DNA from: Sacculina carcini
Taxonomy: Eukaryota > Arthropoda > Thecostraca > Sacculinidae
NCBI GenBank assembly: GCA_916048095.2
Contig: OU696597.1
Span: 2,192,542-2,256,541, forward strand
Length of the DNA: 64,000 nucleotides
Reading direction: 5' to 3'
Numbering within the stretch: position 1 is the stretch's first letter; each line of letters opens with the position of its first letter. The position numbers were made by a program, and so were the translations under genes. Shown in pieces: positions 39,430 to 48,987 of the stretch. Under the pieces are notes generated by a model. It made no database searches. It was not told the origin of the DNA and worked only from the letters and a program-made list of their open reading frames with translations.

Positions 39430-40880
39430 TATTCATATTACGACCATTCACAAATGATTTATCATGAAGGATATAAGCTAGAAAGACAGATATACTCAGT
39501 TCGATCAGATATCACTATATTTACATAATTGAACTATTTATTATGTTATTTTTTCATTTATTCATCCATTTCACCGTCATATGACATTATAATTTGTGAG
39601 GTGAATGTTGACGCCCGTCGGCTTCCTCTTGCGATGGCACGGTTAACCCCGTGTTTCTGTCTCGGTGTGGATGTGCGAACTTATCTGTTCTGATCGGCCA
39701 TTATTCTATTGTTTTTAGGCGTCGCTCAGGATCCTAGAGGCGAGATGAATATCGGTATCAACTATCCGTGACGTACGTGAATATTCAGAAAACTAAAGTA
39801 TTTCACTGTTACTGAGTATCAATATATATCTTACCTGTAATCGTTTGGTTATATCAACTACTTATAGTGAACTGTAGAAAAAACTATTTCAACAAATAAC
39901 AAGGAATTATATAGCACTCACACAATGCAAACTCAAAGATAATTTACGCAGAACGCTTATACAAGGGCGCAATAAACCAACCTGATTTTTTATAGATTTG
40001 GCCTATGCAAACACAAAAACGAAAACGATTCTGATCAATCGTATATCACGTCTCGAATGAAAATCTGTCAAAATGTTTGTGTAATTCGCGTTGGTCATAG
40101 TCACCATGGCAACGTCGAAAGCCCGCGAACATTTTCCATTTGAACTTCTACATGGGACCCACCGTTTTGCGCTAAACCGCTAAGTGAACGTAAGCTAAAT
40201 AGGCTCCGCCCACCGGATTAGCCCAGGCGCGCCGAGAGTGATGAGGGTCCGCTCAGTGCGCCAAGAAATTTGTGAGCCGTCATTGCAGACAATGAGTGCA
40301 ACGCTTCAATTTCTCTACGCGTTGCTTAGAAGTTAGTGAATTTCAAGGCGTAAAGTAGCCTAGATTGTTCTTGTCGTTTTGAGATGGTCGTTCGAGCCTT
40401 TTTCTAAACATGAATTATAAGGCTCTTTGGCGTGTTTTAGACAGTCTGGAAAATAGAAATATATGTTTATTTATTTAATTGAAGTGTTAATAAAACCTTA
40501 GACATTCATTGCTTCACTTCGAATTAGAAATTTGCTGGCTTAGCTCGATTTTATGTACTGGGATTCCGATGTTCGACAAAGAACAACTTTTCAAAGATGA
40601 TTAAGGCTCTTCTAGTGTGCAATTTTCAATATTTTTGAATTCGTATATTCAATATATTTATATTTAATTCGATTTTTGTCTCGCCGACAAAACAATAAGA
40701 ATTATTATACCTAAGTAACATTTATTATTGCAATATTACTTTTTGAAAGTTATATTTAGGGGTGCCGTATGGTCCCAGAGGCCGGTGCACCCCATAAACA
40801 CAAATATCGAATCGAAAGTTATATTTATCAAAGCTAATCAGCGCACTGTTCTAGTGTTATTTTTGACAAATGCCTTTTCG
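39430..40880. other. AT-rich stretch without gene
   Basis: No coding sequence seen. 40757-40793 contains GGGGTGC, a loop, and GCACCCC, a short stem-loop, within GTATGGTCCCAGAGGCC. Its function is unknown. Confidence 0.4.
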
Positions 40881-40883
40881 TTG

Positions 40884-40990
40884 CTAGGTTAGGCTAGGCT
40901 GGTTAGGTTAGGTTAGGCTGGTTAGGTTAGGTTAGGCTGGTTAGTTTAGGTTAGGTTAGGTTGGGTTGGTTAGGTTAGGTTAGTTACACT
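40884..40990. repeat. Interstitial TTAGG-type telomere-like array
   Basis: Imperfect tandem of GGTTA (TTAGG) with regular GGCT interruptions: GGTTAGGTTAGGCT recurs with a period of about 20-22 bases, then GGTTAGGTTAGGTTGGG. TTAGG is the common arthropod telomere unit. Smaller CCTAACC tracts occur near 4650 and 34605. Confidence 0.75.
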
Positions 40991-41141
40991 TCGCAGTGGA
41001 CGCAGCGCGCCTGTTAGCTCCGCCTCCACTTTGTTTAGCGCAAATAGGGTAGTGCCCTTCTACATACGTACACGCACATATGTACATGTTTCTTAACACA
41101 TAACGTTTCTAACCTAACCTAATTACAATTACAATATTGGT

Positions 41142-41240
41142 AAACTACACATATATGCCAAAAAAAGGTTTCTGGAACACGCACATACACGACAATGTAC
41201 TTAATTAAACACACTATTTTGTTACGCACTCTGCACGCCA
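41142..41240 (-). CDS. Alternative terminal exon-like module, locus 2
   Basis: Minus strand: TGTGTGTGGCGTGCAG, then AGTGCGTAACAAAATAG, reading VRNKIVCLIKYIVVYVRV, PETFFWHICV and beyond. It is homologous to the second half of the 5023-5166 module; the first part (AAC ATT GGT...) is missing here. Both lie between a start exon and a transmembrane exon. Could be conserved intron sequence rather than an exon. Confidence 0.3.
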
Positions 41241-41281
41241 CACACAAACACACACATGTACGTTGAGCTTGAATATTATAG

Positions 41282-41312
41282 ATAGATGTGTGTGTGTGTG
41301 TGTGTGTGTATT
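41282..41312. repeat. (TG)n microsatellite in the intron after the start exon
   Basis: A run of 11-12 TG units between the conserved GTGAGAAAATAC donor side and the CTCAACGTACATGT motif (minus-strand reading). Confidence 0.9.
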
Positions 41313-41319
41313 TTCTCAC

Positions 41320-41393
41320 ACTATTAGTGGTGGAGTTCTGCTGCCCTGCTACCACAGTCAGCAGCAGCAGCTGCTGTGTCCTCAGAGCCATAC
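41320..41393 (-). CDS. Signal-peptide start exon, locus 2 of the small-exon family
   Basis: Minus strand: the acceptor-like ATTATTGCTATTAAACGCAG ends at 41394. ATG lies at 41391-41389. The 24 codons read MALRTQQLLLLTVVAG, then QQNSTTNS, followed by donor GTGAGAAA at 41319. This is a classic short signal peptide: basic n-region, LLLLTVVA core, likely cleavage after AG, followed by an N-glycosylation sequon (NST). It ends in phase 0, so it can join the transmembrane exon at 39021 (AAC start). Flanks are strongly homologous to the start exon at 5289-5365, while the coding bases are almost unrelated. Confidence 0.5.
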
Positions 41394-41420
41394 CTGCGTT
41401 TAATAGCAATAATGTTAATA

Positions 41421-42835
41421 CTACTGCAATAATGTTAATGTTAGTACTTCTGCAATAATGTTGTTAATCTTCTGCAATGATGTCATTCCCAAAGAGGTGT
41501 ATCTGGGGTAATTTTGTTTTCCTCCTTGTGCTTGTTCCTTGCCATTATGAATCATAATGGGTTTGGGAACAACTCTCCTAGTCTCAACCAGTGACTCACT
41601 CCCAGAGTCCGCTGTTTCTGTCGAACTGACATGTCTTGTTCGATGGATTGTACGAGTGAATTTTCTAGAATGTCTTTTCTTTCTGGTTGTTTGTCCCTGT
41701 TGGCCACATTTAGGGTAGAACAACGTGTTCTTGAGATGTTACTTCGTTTTGCATTGCAACCTTATCATTCAAGTTTCCTATAATGGAGTCATCATTGAGG
41801 ATGTCAAACCGGTTTGCTAGTACTGCTGAAAAAGTGTGTGGCGTGGACTTGGATGGTGTCGGCAGCAATGGTCGGATAACTTCACGTTGCTTGTTTGAGT
41901 CTGCCGAAGTCTGTGTGTTCATGTTTGATAGAGGCTTGCGTTTGACTGAGTGGAAGTACTCTCTGATGTCCTTATTTATTTCGGGTAGTGGTCTACGAGC
42001 TGCAAGTCCTTCATTGTATAGCTCACAATGGTCACACCTGCAACCGATAGCTAAACAACTCATGGTGTGCGTGTTGGTTTATCTTACAACTGACAGCTAT
42101 ATGTCGGTGGGACTAACCGCATTGAAAACAGTAGCTGTTTTCTTGACACTTTTCTGGTGTTGCGTCAGCGTCATTCATTTCATGTTGTTGTATGTTCCTA
42201 TGCGTGCCGCTACAACGGGAACATCTTACTTTGTTTGAACACGAGTATTCGCTGTGTCCTAATTCCAAACAGTTTGTACACCTCAATATGGGAGGGTGAT
42301 ACGTGTGAACGGGAAGCTGATATAGTCGAAATATACTTTTGTGGGCAGTGGACCTCTTACAGATAGTTTGATGCACGCGCATTTACTGTTTTGTCCTGGT
42401 CGGTTGGGTTCCCATCCAATTTGCACAAGTACTGACCCATTATTCAGCCTGATGTCTCTCTTGACGTCCTGGATATCTGTCTCACATTTCCTCAAGGGAC
42501 CAAATCTACCGTGATTGATATCAGTTTCGTAGGCGTACGAGCGCCTTGCTGTTAAGGTCCATTTGACTATGCGTGGGGTGACCACAAATTGTTCTCCATT
42601 GATGATGGGGGCACATTTTGGATCTTATAGAGCGGTGTGTTTCACCTGTACGAGCGCGGATACTTTCCCGACTCGAAATAGGAAGACGTAGCTCTTTGTT
42701 GTACACTCCGAGTGGCGAGCCCCTGAGAGCAGATGTAGCTTGAGTAGGAAGACTCGATATGTCTCCTTCTTGAGTGTCAGTACGTGTAATGATCAGCGTG
42801 AAGTCATCTTGATCGGTGTCACCAGCAGATGACAC
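41421..42835 (-). pseudogene. LINE ORF1 (gag-like, zinc knuckles), frameshifted
   Basis: Minus frames in order: 42835-42521 (DTDQDDFTLIITRTDTQ, RLPISSRESIRARTGE), 42585-42283 (VTPRIVKWTLTARRSYAY, KCETDIQDVKRDIRLNN, SVLVQIGWEPNRPGQ), 42382-42113 with zinc knuckles CTNCLELGHSEYSC and CSRCSGTH and a final CFQCG, then 42063-41710 (ANRFDILNDDSIIGN) and a tail to 41421. This is the layout of Jockey/I-type LINE ORF1 proteins, which bind the element's RNA. ORF2 is not next to it. At least three frameshifts. Confidence 0.65.
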
Positions 42836-44299
42836 TGCCTCTCTTGGAGACAGCTGTCATATTGGATGAACCACGTTGTGAAATCACTGCCTGAAACACT
42901 AAGCACTTGTGAAACACTAAGCACTTTGAAAACCACTGAATGCTGTAACAACGGAACACAAGTTGGCGTGACCAATGTCAAACAAAGAATGGGTCAGGGT
43001 GCATGTGTATGTGTGCGTCCTGGCTGCTAGCGGGCTGGAGATTTGCGTGTGTTTGTATGTCTGTATGTGAGAAGTTAGCTGGTACCTGGCATCTGGAGAA
43101 GATCCCTCGAGCGGTTGTACTGTATGCACCCTAATACTGTATGCACCCATTGCTATATCTCTACTGTCCCTATACGAAATTCGTGAATTTTGTGAAAATA
43201 AGATACCCAGATAAGATAACACACACACACGCACACACACACACATACAAGTAGGACCCCAACACTATCCCAACAATATCCCTAACACTACCATTTTATA
43301 TTTCACCTAATTCGACCAATAACACCAAATTCGTCCAAATATTTTGTGTCGGAAATATTTTGCGCTGCAAATGATGCATGGTACAGTTTGTGCTCTAATA
43401 CAGTATATAGTTATATACATGTTTTGAATTTGAAGAAAAAAGGTACATTTTATTTTTCCAACTACGAAGAGCTCGATGAATTCATTTATACGGAACTTGT
43501 GTGTTTCAGTACCTCCAACATGTTCTCTTGTTGGTGCGGTTGGGTTACACAAACCATCAAGCCGTTCTGCATAAAACATGTAATAACCCGCAGTGAGAGG
43601 AAACGAGGTATTTATTTAATGAATAACAATGAAAACAACCAATGAGTAATAAAACAATCGTTCACGACACTTGCAAACACAACATAACCACCAACACACA
43701 CACAATCAACATGAGCATACACAACTAGTCAAACACACTAACGTTGACCAATTACCGCTCGAATTTGAAAGCACACACACGCACACACATGTACGTTGAG
43801 CTTTATTATCATAGATGTGTTGTGAGAAGGGTTGTGTTACAAGGGTCCTTGGTAATTAGACCGCCCGATGATGCAAGGTTTCATCTGTCAGCGTGTGCGG
43901 CTATATTTGCAGCAGTGTGGAGTGAGGACTGGACGTGGAACTGTGAGCTTTGCGGGGAAGTTGTGAGAGTGATTGTGTTTGCGTGTGTGAGGTGTGAGAG
44001 TAATGGTGAGTGGTGTTAATAGTGTCAATTGCGAGGGTTTATGCGTGCAAGTGCTTCTATCGTTTTCCATCTCCTTATTTGTATTTACTTCAGAATGCAA
44101 ATAAGGACGACGTTTCTCATTTTTCTTGTGTTGGTTGAAATCACAATAATAATAATAAGAAGACCGAGGTGAAAAACAAGATGGAGAAAGGAGGACTGAT
44201 TTCAGTCGACTATACAGCGGTGACATAGCGAGGAGAAACAGCACTCCACAGCGGTGAAAAAATATTATGCTCTTGTTGGTGCGGTTGGGTTACACATAC

Positions 44300-44335
44300 C
44301 ATCGTATTGATATTGGTATTGATGTCCCCTCTGTT
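44300..44335 (-). CDS. Candidate 36-base micro-exon, copy B
   Basis: Same structure as 37063-37098 with one amino-acid change (NRGDINTNINTM): acceptor GTGTGTGCTTTCAG, donor GTATGTG. Confidence 0.4.
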
Positions 44336-44431
44336 CTGAAAGCACACACACACACACGCACATACACACACACACACATACACAAGTATGACCCCAATAC
44401 TATCCCAACAATATCCCTAACACTATCATTA

Positions 44432-45164
44432 TTATTTAAACGCCTGCCGCCTGGCAGGACCACATGCGGTTGTTATCGCTACCATCCTGCGCCAGGAACA
44501 CCGCTTCCAAATCTTCATCGGCGAGTCCCCACGGCCAGGCTGGATCCTGCCGACCGAGACAGTCGGCACACGTACACCTCTCAGCATTTCTATCGCGCCC
44601 GGTAGCGCGACCACACCCACCTCCATCTGACTGTCAGCCTCCTCGATGTTGTTAAACTTTGCAGCCCATGGTGCCAAAGGCATGAATCCTGGTTATCCTT
44701 TCCCTCTCTCGGCTATGCCCCATGGTACCCCGGAAGGTTGCACGAAGCCTTTGTCTGTTTGGGCAGTATACAGGGACGCCTTCAAGGCCCGACCCCGGTA
44801 ATCTGCTTTGTAGTCTCGCACGGTGTTATGTGCAAAGATCCGCAGCTCGGGCGCGGCTGCTAGGATGAGACTAGAGTCCTTGCCAGGTCTTATATTCATA
44901 TACATCGAGCTAAGCTCGACAGGAGAATCGTCTAATTTCGAAATGAATCGAGTTGTTGTCTCGCTCTCCACAGATCTGTCATGGTGGAAGAGATGATTGA
45001 TATTGACTCCGAGCCAGACAGGTAGCTCGTTGACGTGACAGAAAGGAGTCTCCCGGGGCGTAATCACGCCACCCGGGTCGGGTCCCCCGTCCACGTCGAT
45101 CCGCACATACGGGGTCCCCGCCAATCCGTAAAAGTCCGAGGTCACATGCTCGTTTTGCTTGCAG
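44432..45164 (-). pseudogene. Unidentified protein remnant, copy B (C-terminal portion only)
   Basis: Frame 44693-45164 reads CKQNEHVTSDFYGLAGTPY to GVPWGIAERGKG, then frame 44432-44683 (MPLAPWAAKFNNIEEADS to RRQAFK). It is homologous to the copy A protein from its CKQNEH segment on. The upstream three-quarters of copy A are absent; the frame instead opens into a TA-rich microsatellite. A few residues differ (NINHLFH versus NINNLFH, TTRFIS versus KTRFIS). Confidence 0.5.
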
Positions 45165-45179
45165 TATACACCCAGAATA

Positions 45180-45206
45180 TGCATATATACACATACACAC
45201 ATACAA

Positions 45207-45257
<51 letters not shown>

Positions 45258-45260
45258 CAT
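45180..45260. repeat. (TA)n microsatellite
   Basis: ACATACATA then a TA run of about 20 units (45210-45252), at the end of segmental duplication copy B. Confidence 0.95.
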
Positions 45261-45458
45261 ATACACACATTCATACATGCATGCGTGTATATATACTGAC
45301 ACACTCACACACGCTCGCACACTCATACATGAATACATTATTTAGACTGTACGAGACATATACTTGTATACCATACTGAACATTAACATGCATAAACAAA
45401 CAACACCAACGAATTTGTATCACAATGATAACATCTACCTTGAGGAAGCAAATGGGTT

Positions 45459-46496
45459 TTATAAGTCGTCCATCAGCTTGGTAATCATTTGTTCTTTAAA
45501 TAATGCAAGTCTAGGTATTTGCTTGATCTCTTTTTTCAAGTTATTCCAGCAAGTGACTCCATCGTGAGTTATACAAAATCTTCTACATCTTGTTCTACAG
45601 GACTGTACCAAGAAATTATGAACATGACGTTTGTTCACAATGAACATATTTTGCAGTACCTTTGGCAGCATGCTGTTGTGGGCTTTATATAAAGTAGTTA
45701 CTCTATTTAAAGTAACCAATTTTTCCAGTGGTAGAACTCTATATTTTACAAATATTGGTCTTGTGCTTCCTCTTGAAGATTTAAACTCAATTAATCTAAT
45801 TATTCTCTTTTGTAATTTACATAATGTTTCCAAATTACTTTCAAATGTTGATCCCCATGTTTCATTGCAGTAAGACAATTGAGATCTCACTAGGCAATTA
45901 TATAATAATAAGAAAGTTTTACTATTTATTAGTGGCCTGACCTGTCTTAACATAAAGGCTATTTTTTCAATTTTTGCTTCCAAGTCCTTGATATGCCCTT
46001 TACAACTGATGTTTTCTTGAAAAAATACACCCAAGTATTTCATCTGTGAGACTCTGTTGATCTGTTTGTCATATATTTTCAAGTTCAAGTCTTCTAAACG
46101 CCTTTTAGCAAAAATTATATAGTAAGTTTTTTCAATATTCAGTGCCAGTGTATTAATTTCTAACCATTCATTAAATTTTGCAAGTTCAGAATTTATTTTA
46201 TGCTCTATTACGTTATACTCTTTTCCCGAGAAAAACATGTTTGTGTCATCTGCAAATAATACCAGCTTAGTGTCCGAAAAATAATAAAAAATATCATTTA
46301 TAAAAAGCAAAAATAATTTAGGTCCTAGAATCGAGCCTTGCGGTACACCACAATATATCCCCCTTGAGTCAGACAGCGATTTATTGAAAATTACATTCTG
46401 TGTTCTGAACTGTAAATAATATTTAATCCATTGAAAAGCATTTCCCCTTATCCCATAGTTGGCCAATTTCTTCAGCAGCAATGAATGATCTACCAT
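45459..46496 (-). pseudogene. LINE reverse transcriptase palm/thumb and C-terminal domain
   Basis: A 345-codon open frame: IKYYLQFRTQNVIFNKSLSD, YCGVPQGSILGPKLFLLFIN, catalytic LVLFADDTNMFF, SQMKYLGVFFQENISCKGH, LINSKTFLLLYNCLVRSQL, SYCNETWGS, KLQKRIIRLI, LPLEKLVTLNRVTTLYK. These are RT motifs A-E and the tail typical of CR1/Jockey-type LINEs. Residues for catalysis (FADD) are intact. The N-terminal RT part lies in another frame (46562-46861: KVCPIYKSGDKTQFSNYRPI, SLLPQFSKLLEKCF), so the protein as a whole is broken. Confidence 0.85.
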
Positions 46497-46561
46497 AGCA
46501 AAAGCTTTTCTGAGATCAATGAAAACACCTAGAGTTAATAGTTTCTTTTCCAGCGATTCTG

Positions 46562-46861
46562 TTATATAATTTTGAGATATATTATCGCATGATTTACATT
46601 TTTGTTTACTTGAAATCCATATTGGCTGTCGTTAATAATACTATGTTTTGTGATAAAACTGTCTAAACGTTTCATGAAGCACTTCTCTAATAATTTAGAA
46701 AACTGAGGAAGCAAGGATATCGGCCTATAATTGGAAAACTGCGTTTTGTCCCCGGATTTATATATTGGACACACCTTTGCTTTTTTCATTCCTGTTGGGA
46801 AAACACCTGTATCGAATGACTGATAAAAACATAATGCAAAGGTTCTAGAATATATGGGCAT
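46562..46861 (-). pseudogene. LINE RT N-terminal part
   Basis: The frame carries GVFPTGMKKAKVCPIYKSGD and NYRPISLLPQFSKLLEKCF, RT motifs 0-2, then DSQYGFQVNKNVNHAI. A frameshift near 46560 separates it from the 45459-46496 frame, whose first codons (VDHSLLLKKLANYGI) continue the same domain. Confidence 0.8.
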
Positions 46862-46941
46862 GACATCTTTATTAAGCTCATACTTATGTTGTAAACATCC
46901 TCAGATCGTTTACTTGCGCTAGACTTGATTGTGTTGAAAAT

Positions 46942-48375
46942 TTATGCATGACTTATGGGCTGCAAAAACATACTGTCTGAGTAATTGGCAGGAAACCGCT
47001 GAGAGTGAATGTTTGATGTTTGCTGTTGAATTGTTTGTTGCTGTGCAACATTTTGGCTGATATTAACAAAATAATTATTGAAAGCGTCTGCTATGTCGCT
47101 CGGTTCTGTTATGATTTTATCATTGTGATGGAAATAAGGAGGATAATTTTGTCTTTTATTTCTGCCGGTTATTTCATTCATAGTTTTCCATGTCGATTTG
47201 ATATCATTCTTGTAGCGAGAAAAGATATTCTCATAATAAATTTGTTTTGACCGTCTCAGGAGAGTTGTTAGCAGGTTTCTATATCTTTTGTATCGAATGT
47301 AATCCTCGTTTATCTGACTTTTAAGTTAGTTTTTGCAAATATAATTTGTTTTGACAAAATATTTTTAATCTTTTTGTCAACCATGGCTGCATAATTCTGG
47401 TTTTCTTACGTATTTTCATGACGGGGAAATGCCTGCCAACAATGGATTGGTAAATTTGTATGAACTTTTCGAAAGTGTCATTCACATTATCGGTATAAGT
47501 TTGCCTCCAATCAATAATTTGTAAATTGTACAGAAAAGCGCCTTTTCTTTTCTCATTGATAATTCTTTTGAAGAAGAATTCCTCTGTTTGTTTTTCATGA
47601 TGAGCCACATTTATACGACAGTATATCGGCAAATGATCACTCATATCATAAGTAATGGTTCCTGAACAAAATTCTATTTTGGTCATGCTGGTAAATATGT
47701 TGTCTATTGTAGTACAGCTGTTGCTAGTGATTCTGGTCGGGGATTTAATCAATGGCATGAAGCCCAGACTAAGCATAGCATCAGAAAAACGCTGAACGCT
47801 GCTATATTCTTTCCTAGTCAAATGGCAAACATTTTTTCTAATTTTTCACAAAATTCGATTATGCTTGATGATGGCGATCTGTATACCGAGCTCACATATA
47901 GAGCATTCTGCTCGTTTTTGTATAAGTTTTGTAATTTGATTGTTACACATTCAAAATTACTATCTACACATATCGTTTTACTTTCAACCAACACAGAATT
48001 GTGTTTCTTATGGACATATATAGCAACGCCACCAGACCTTTTTACCCCTTCTATTTAATGAAAATAATTCATAAGAATCCAAATTATATAATTCCAAAAG
48101 CGTTGCTTCATTAAACCAAGTTTCACTAATCGCGATTACATCATGTCGGAACAGTTTGATATAAAATGTGCAAAATCATCGAAGTTTGATTTTAAGCTCC
48201 TGACGTTAATGTGGACCACATATACACCATTTGCTTCCTTAGCATACCTAATGAACTCTTCATAACACATATTTTTGGTTACACTATGAATAACTTGAGA
48301 AAAATCTTGATCAATTGAATCATTTGAATCATTTGACGGTACATTCAAATCTCCACACTTAATCTCAACATCCAT
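46942..48375 (-). pseudogene. LINE endonuclease and linker, several frames
   Basis: Frame 48136-48375 ends with GVYVVHINVRSLKSNFDDFA, the first endonuclease strand. Frame 47321-47821 has LGFMPLIKSPTRITSNSC, TTIDNIFTS and MSDHLPIYCRI (the conserved SDH motif), then a linker ending PWLTKRLK. Frame 46942-47181 reads YFHHNDKIITEPSDIADAFN, NYFVNIS. All match AP-endonuclease LINE architecture. The catalytic block between 48136 and 47821 is frameshifted. Confidence 0.75.
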
Positions 48376-48649
48376 AATCGGTCTTGTTCTTCATATTCTC
48401 TATTTCTTGCTGCAATATTGGACAGCAGGGGTCGTTAGAACAGTGATCAACTGAATCTTTTTTATATCTCATGCAGTTGATGCACTTTTTTATTTGAGAA
48501 TTACAGTTCCTCGATTCATGGTCTCCTGCACATTTGAAACAGCAGGGACCATCGCCGTTTCTTTTTGCCGAGCAGTTCGCTGCCGAGTGGCCAAAGCGCT
48601 CAATGGCGCACTCTGACTTTCCCGAGCCCTGGACCAATGTGATGCACAA
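48365..48649 (-). pseudogene. LINE ORF1 C-terminal zinc knuckles
   Basis: Cys/His clusters CAIERFGHSAANC, CCFKCAGDHESRNC and CINCMRYKKDSVDHC in series, then a short Lys/Asn-rich tail and stop. They resemble the CCHC knuckles of LINE ORF1 proteins. The N-terminal part is missing, replaced by the Gypsy LTR 75 bases upstream. Confidence 0.7.
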
Positions 48650-48724
48650 AATTGATACTTATCTTCAAACAGCGGACAATCACAAAGTGTGGCACGGAGC
48701 GCTGGTGTGTCTCTACCAGATGAC

Positions 48725-48965
48725 TGTGGTGATATTTCTATTATTCCTTATTTAGTTTATTGTATCATTGGCATTCGTGGCATTTATTGTATTATTAGTG
48801 TTCGTACTTATAATTGTATTGTGTTTCATTATGACGCGTCTGATACGACGGCGCATCGTGTTATTTTCGTTCCTAGTGTGTTGCGATATTCTGTCGTTGA
48901 TGTTCAAGGTATCTCACGTTTTTAGATCAATAAAGCTTCTGTTTCAATGGAGTTATATTATCACA
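48725..48965 (+). repeat. Gypsy 5' LTR (241 bp)
   Basis: Starts TGTGGTGATA and ends TATTATCACA, an imperfect inverted pair with TG...CA termini. It contains AATAAA (about 48930) near its 3' end as a polyadenylation signal and sits 23 bases before the ATG of the Gypsy ORF. No second copy is visible downstream, so the 3' LTR has been lost. The primer-binding site after the LTR (TTTATTGATCTAATTTTCG) is not of a type I recognise. Confidence 0.6.
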
Positions 48966-48987
48966 ATTTATTGATCTAATTTTCGTA

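Larger units (their letters stand above)
43132..45165. repeat. Segmental duplication, copy B (2.03 kb)
   Basis: Partner of 35899-37924, same orientation, 7.2 kb away. It carries the same open frame (43888-44244), the micro-exon (44300-44335) and the C-terminal half of the unidentified protein. Beyond 45165 the sequence switches to TATACACCCAGAATATG and a (TA)n tract. Confidence 0.9.
45400..48700 (-). mobile_element. CR1/Jockey-type LINE, nearly full length but frameshifted
   Basis: Minus strand from about 48690 to 45400: ORF1 zinc knuckles, endonuclease, RT and C-terminal domain all in order. Compared with other LINE pieces here it is AT-rich (about 65%), a different family. Its 5' side is cut off by the Gypsy LTR starting at 48725. 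Confidence 0.8.

Noticed and set aside
40757..40793. Structured RNA gene from GGGGTGC...GCACCCC stem
   Set aside because: Only one short stem, no further pairing or promoter boxes visible.
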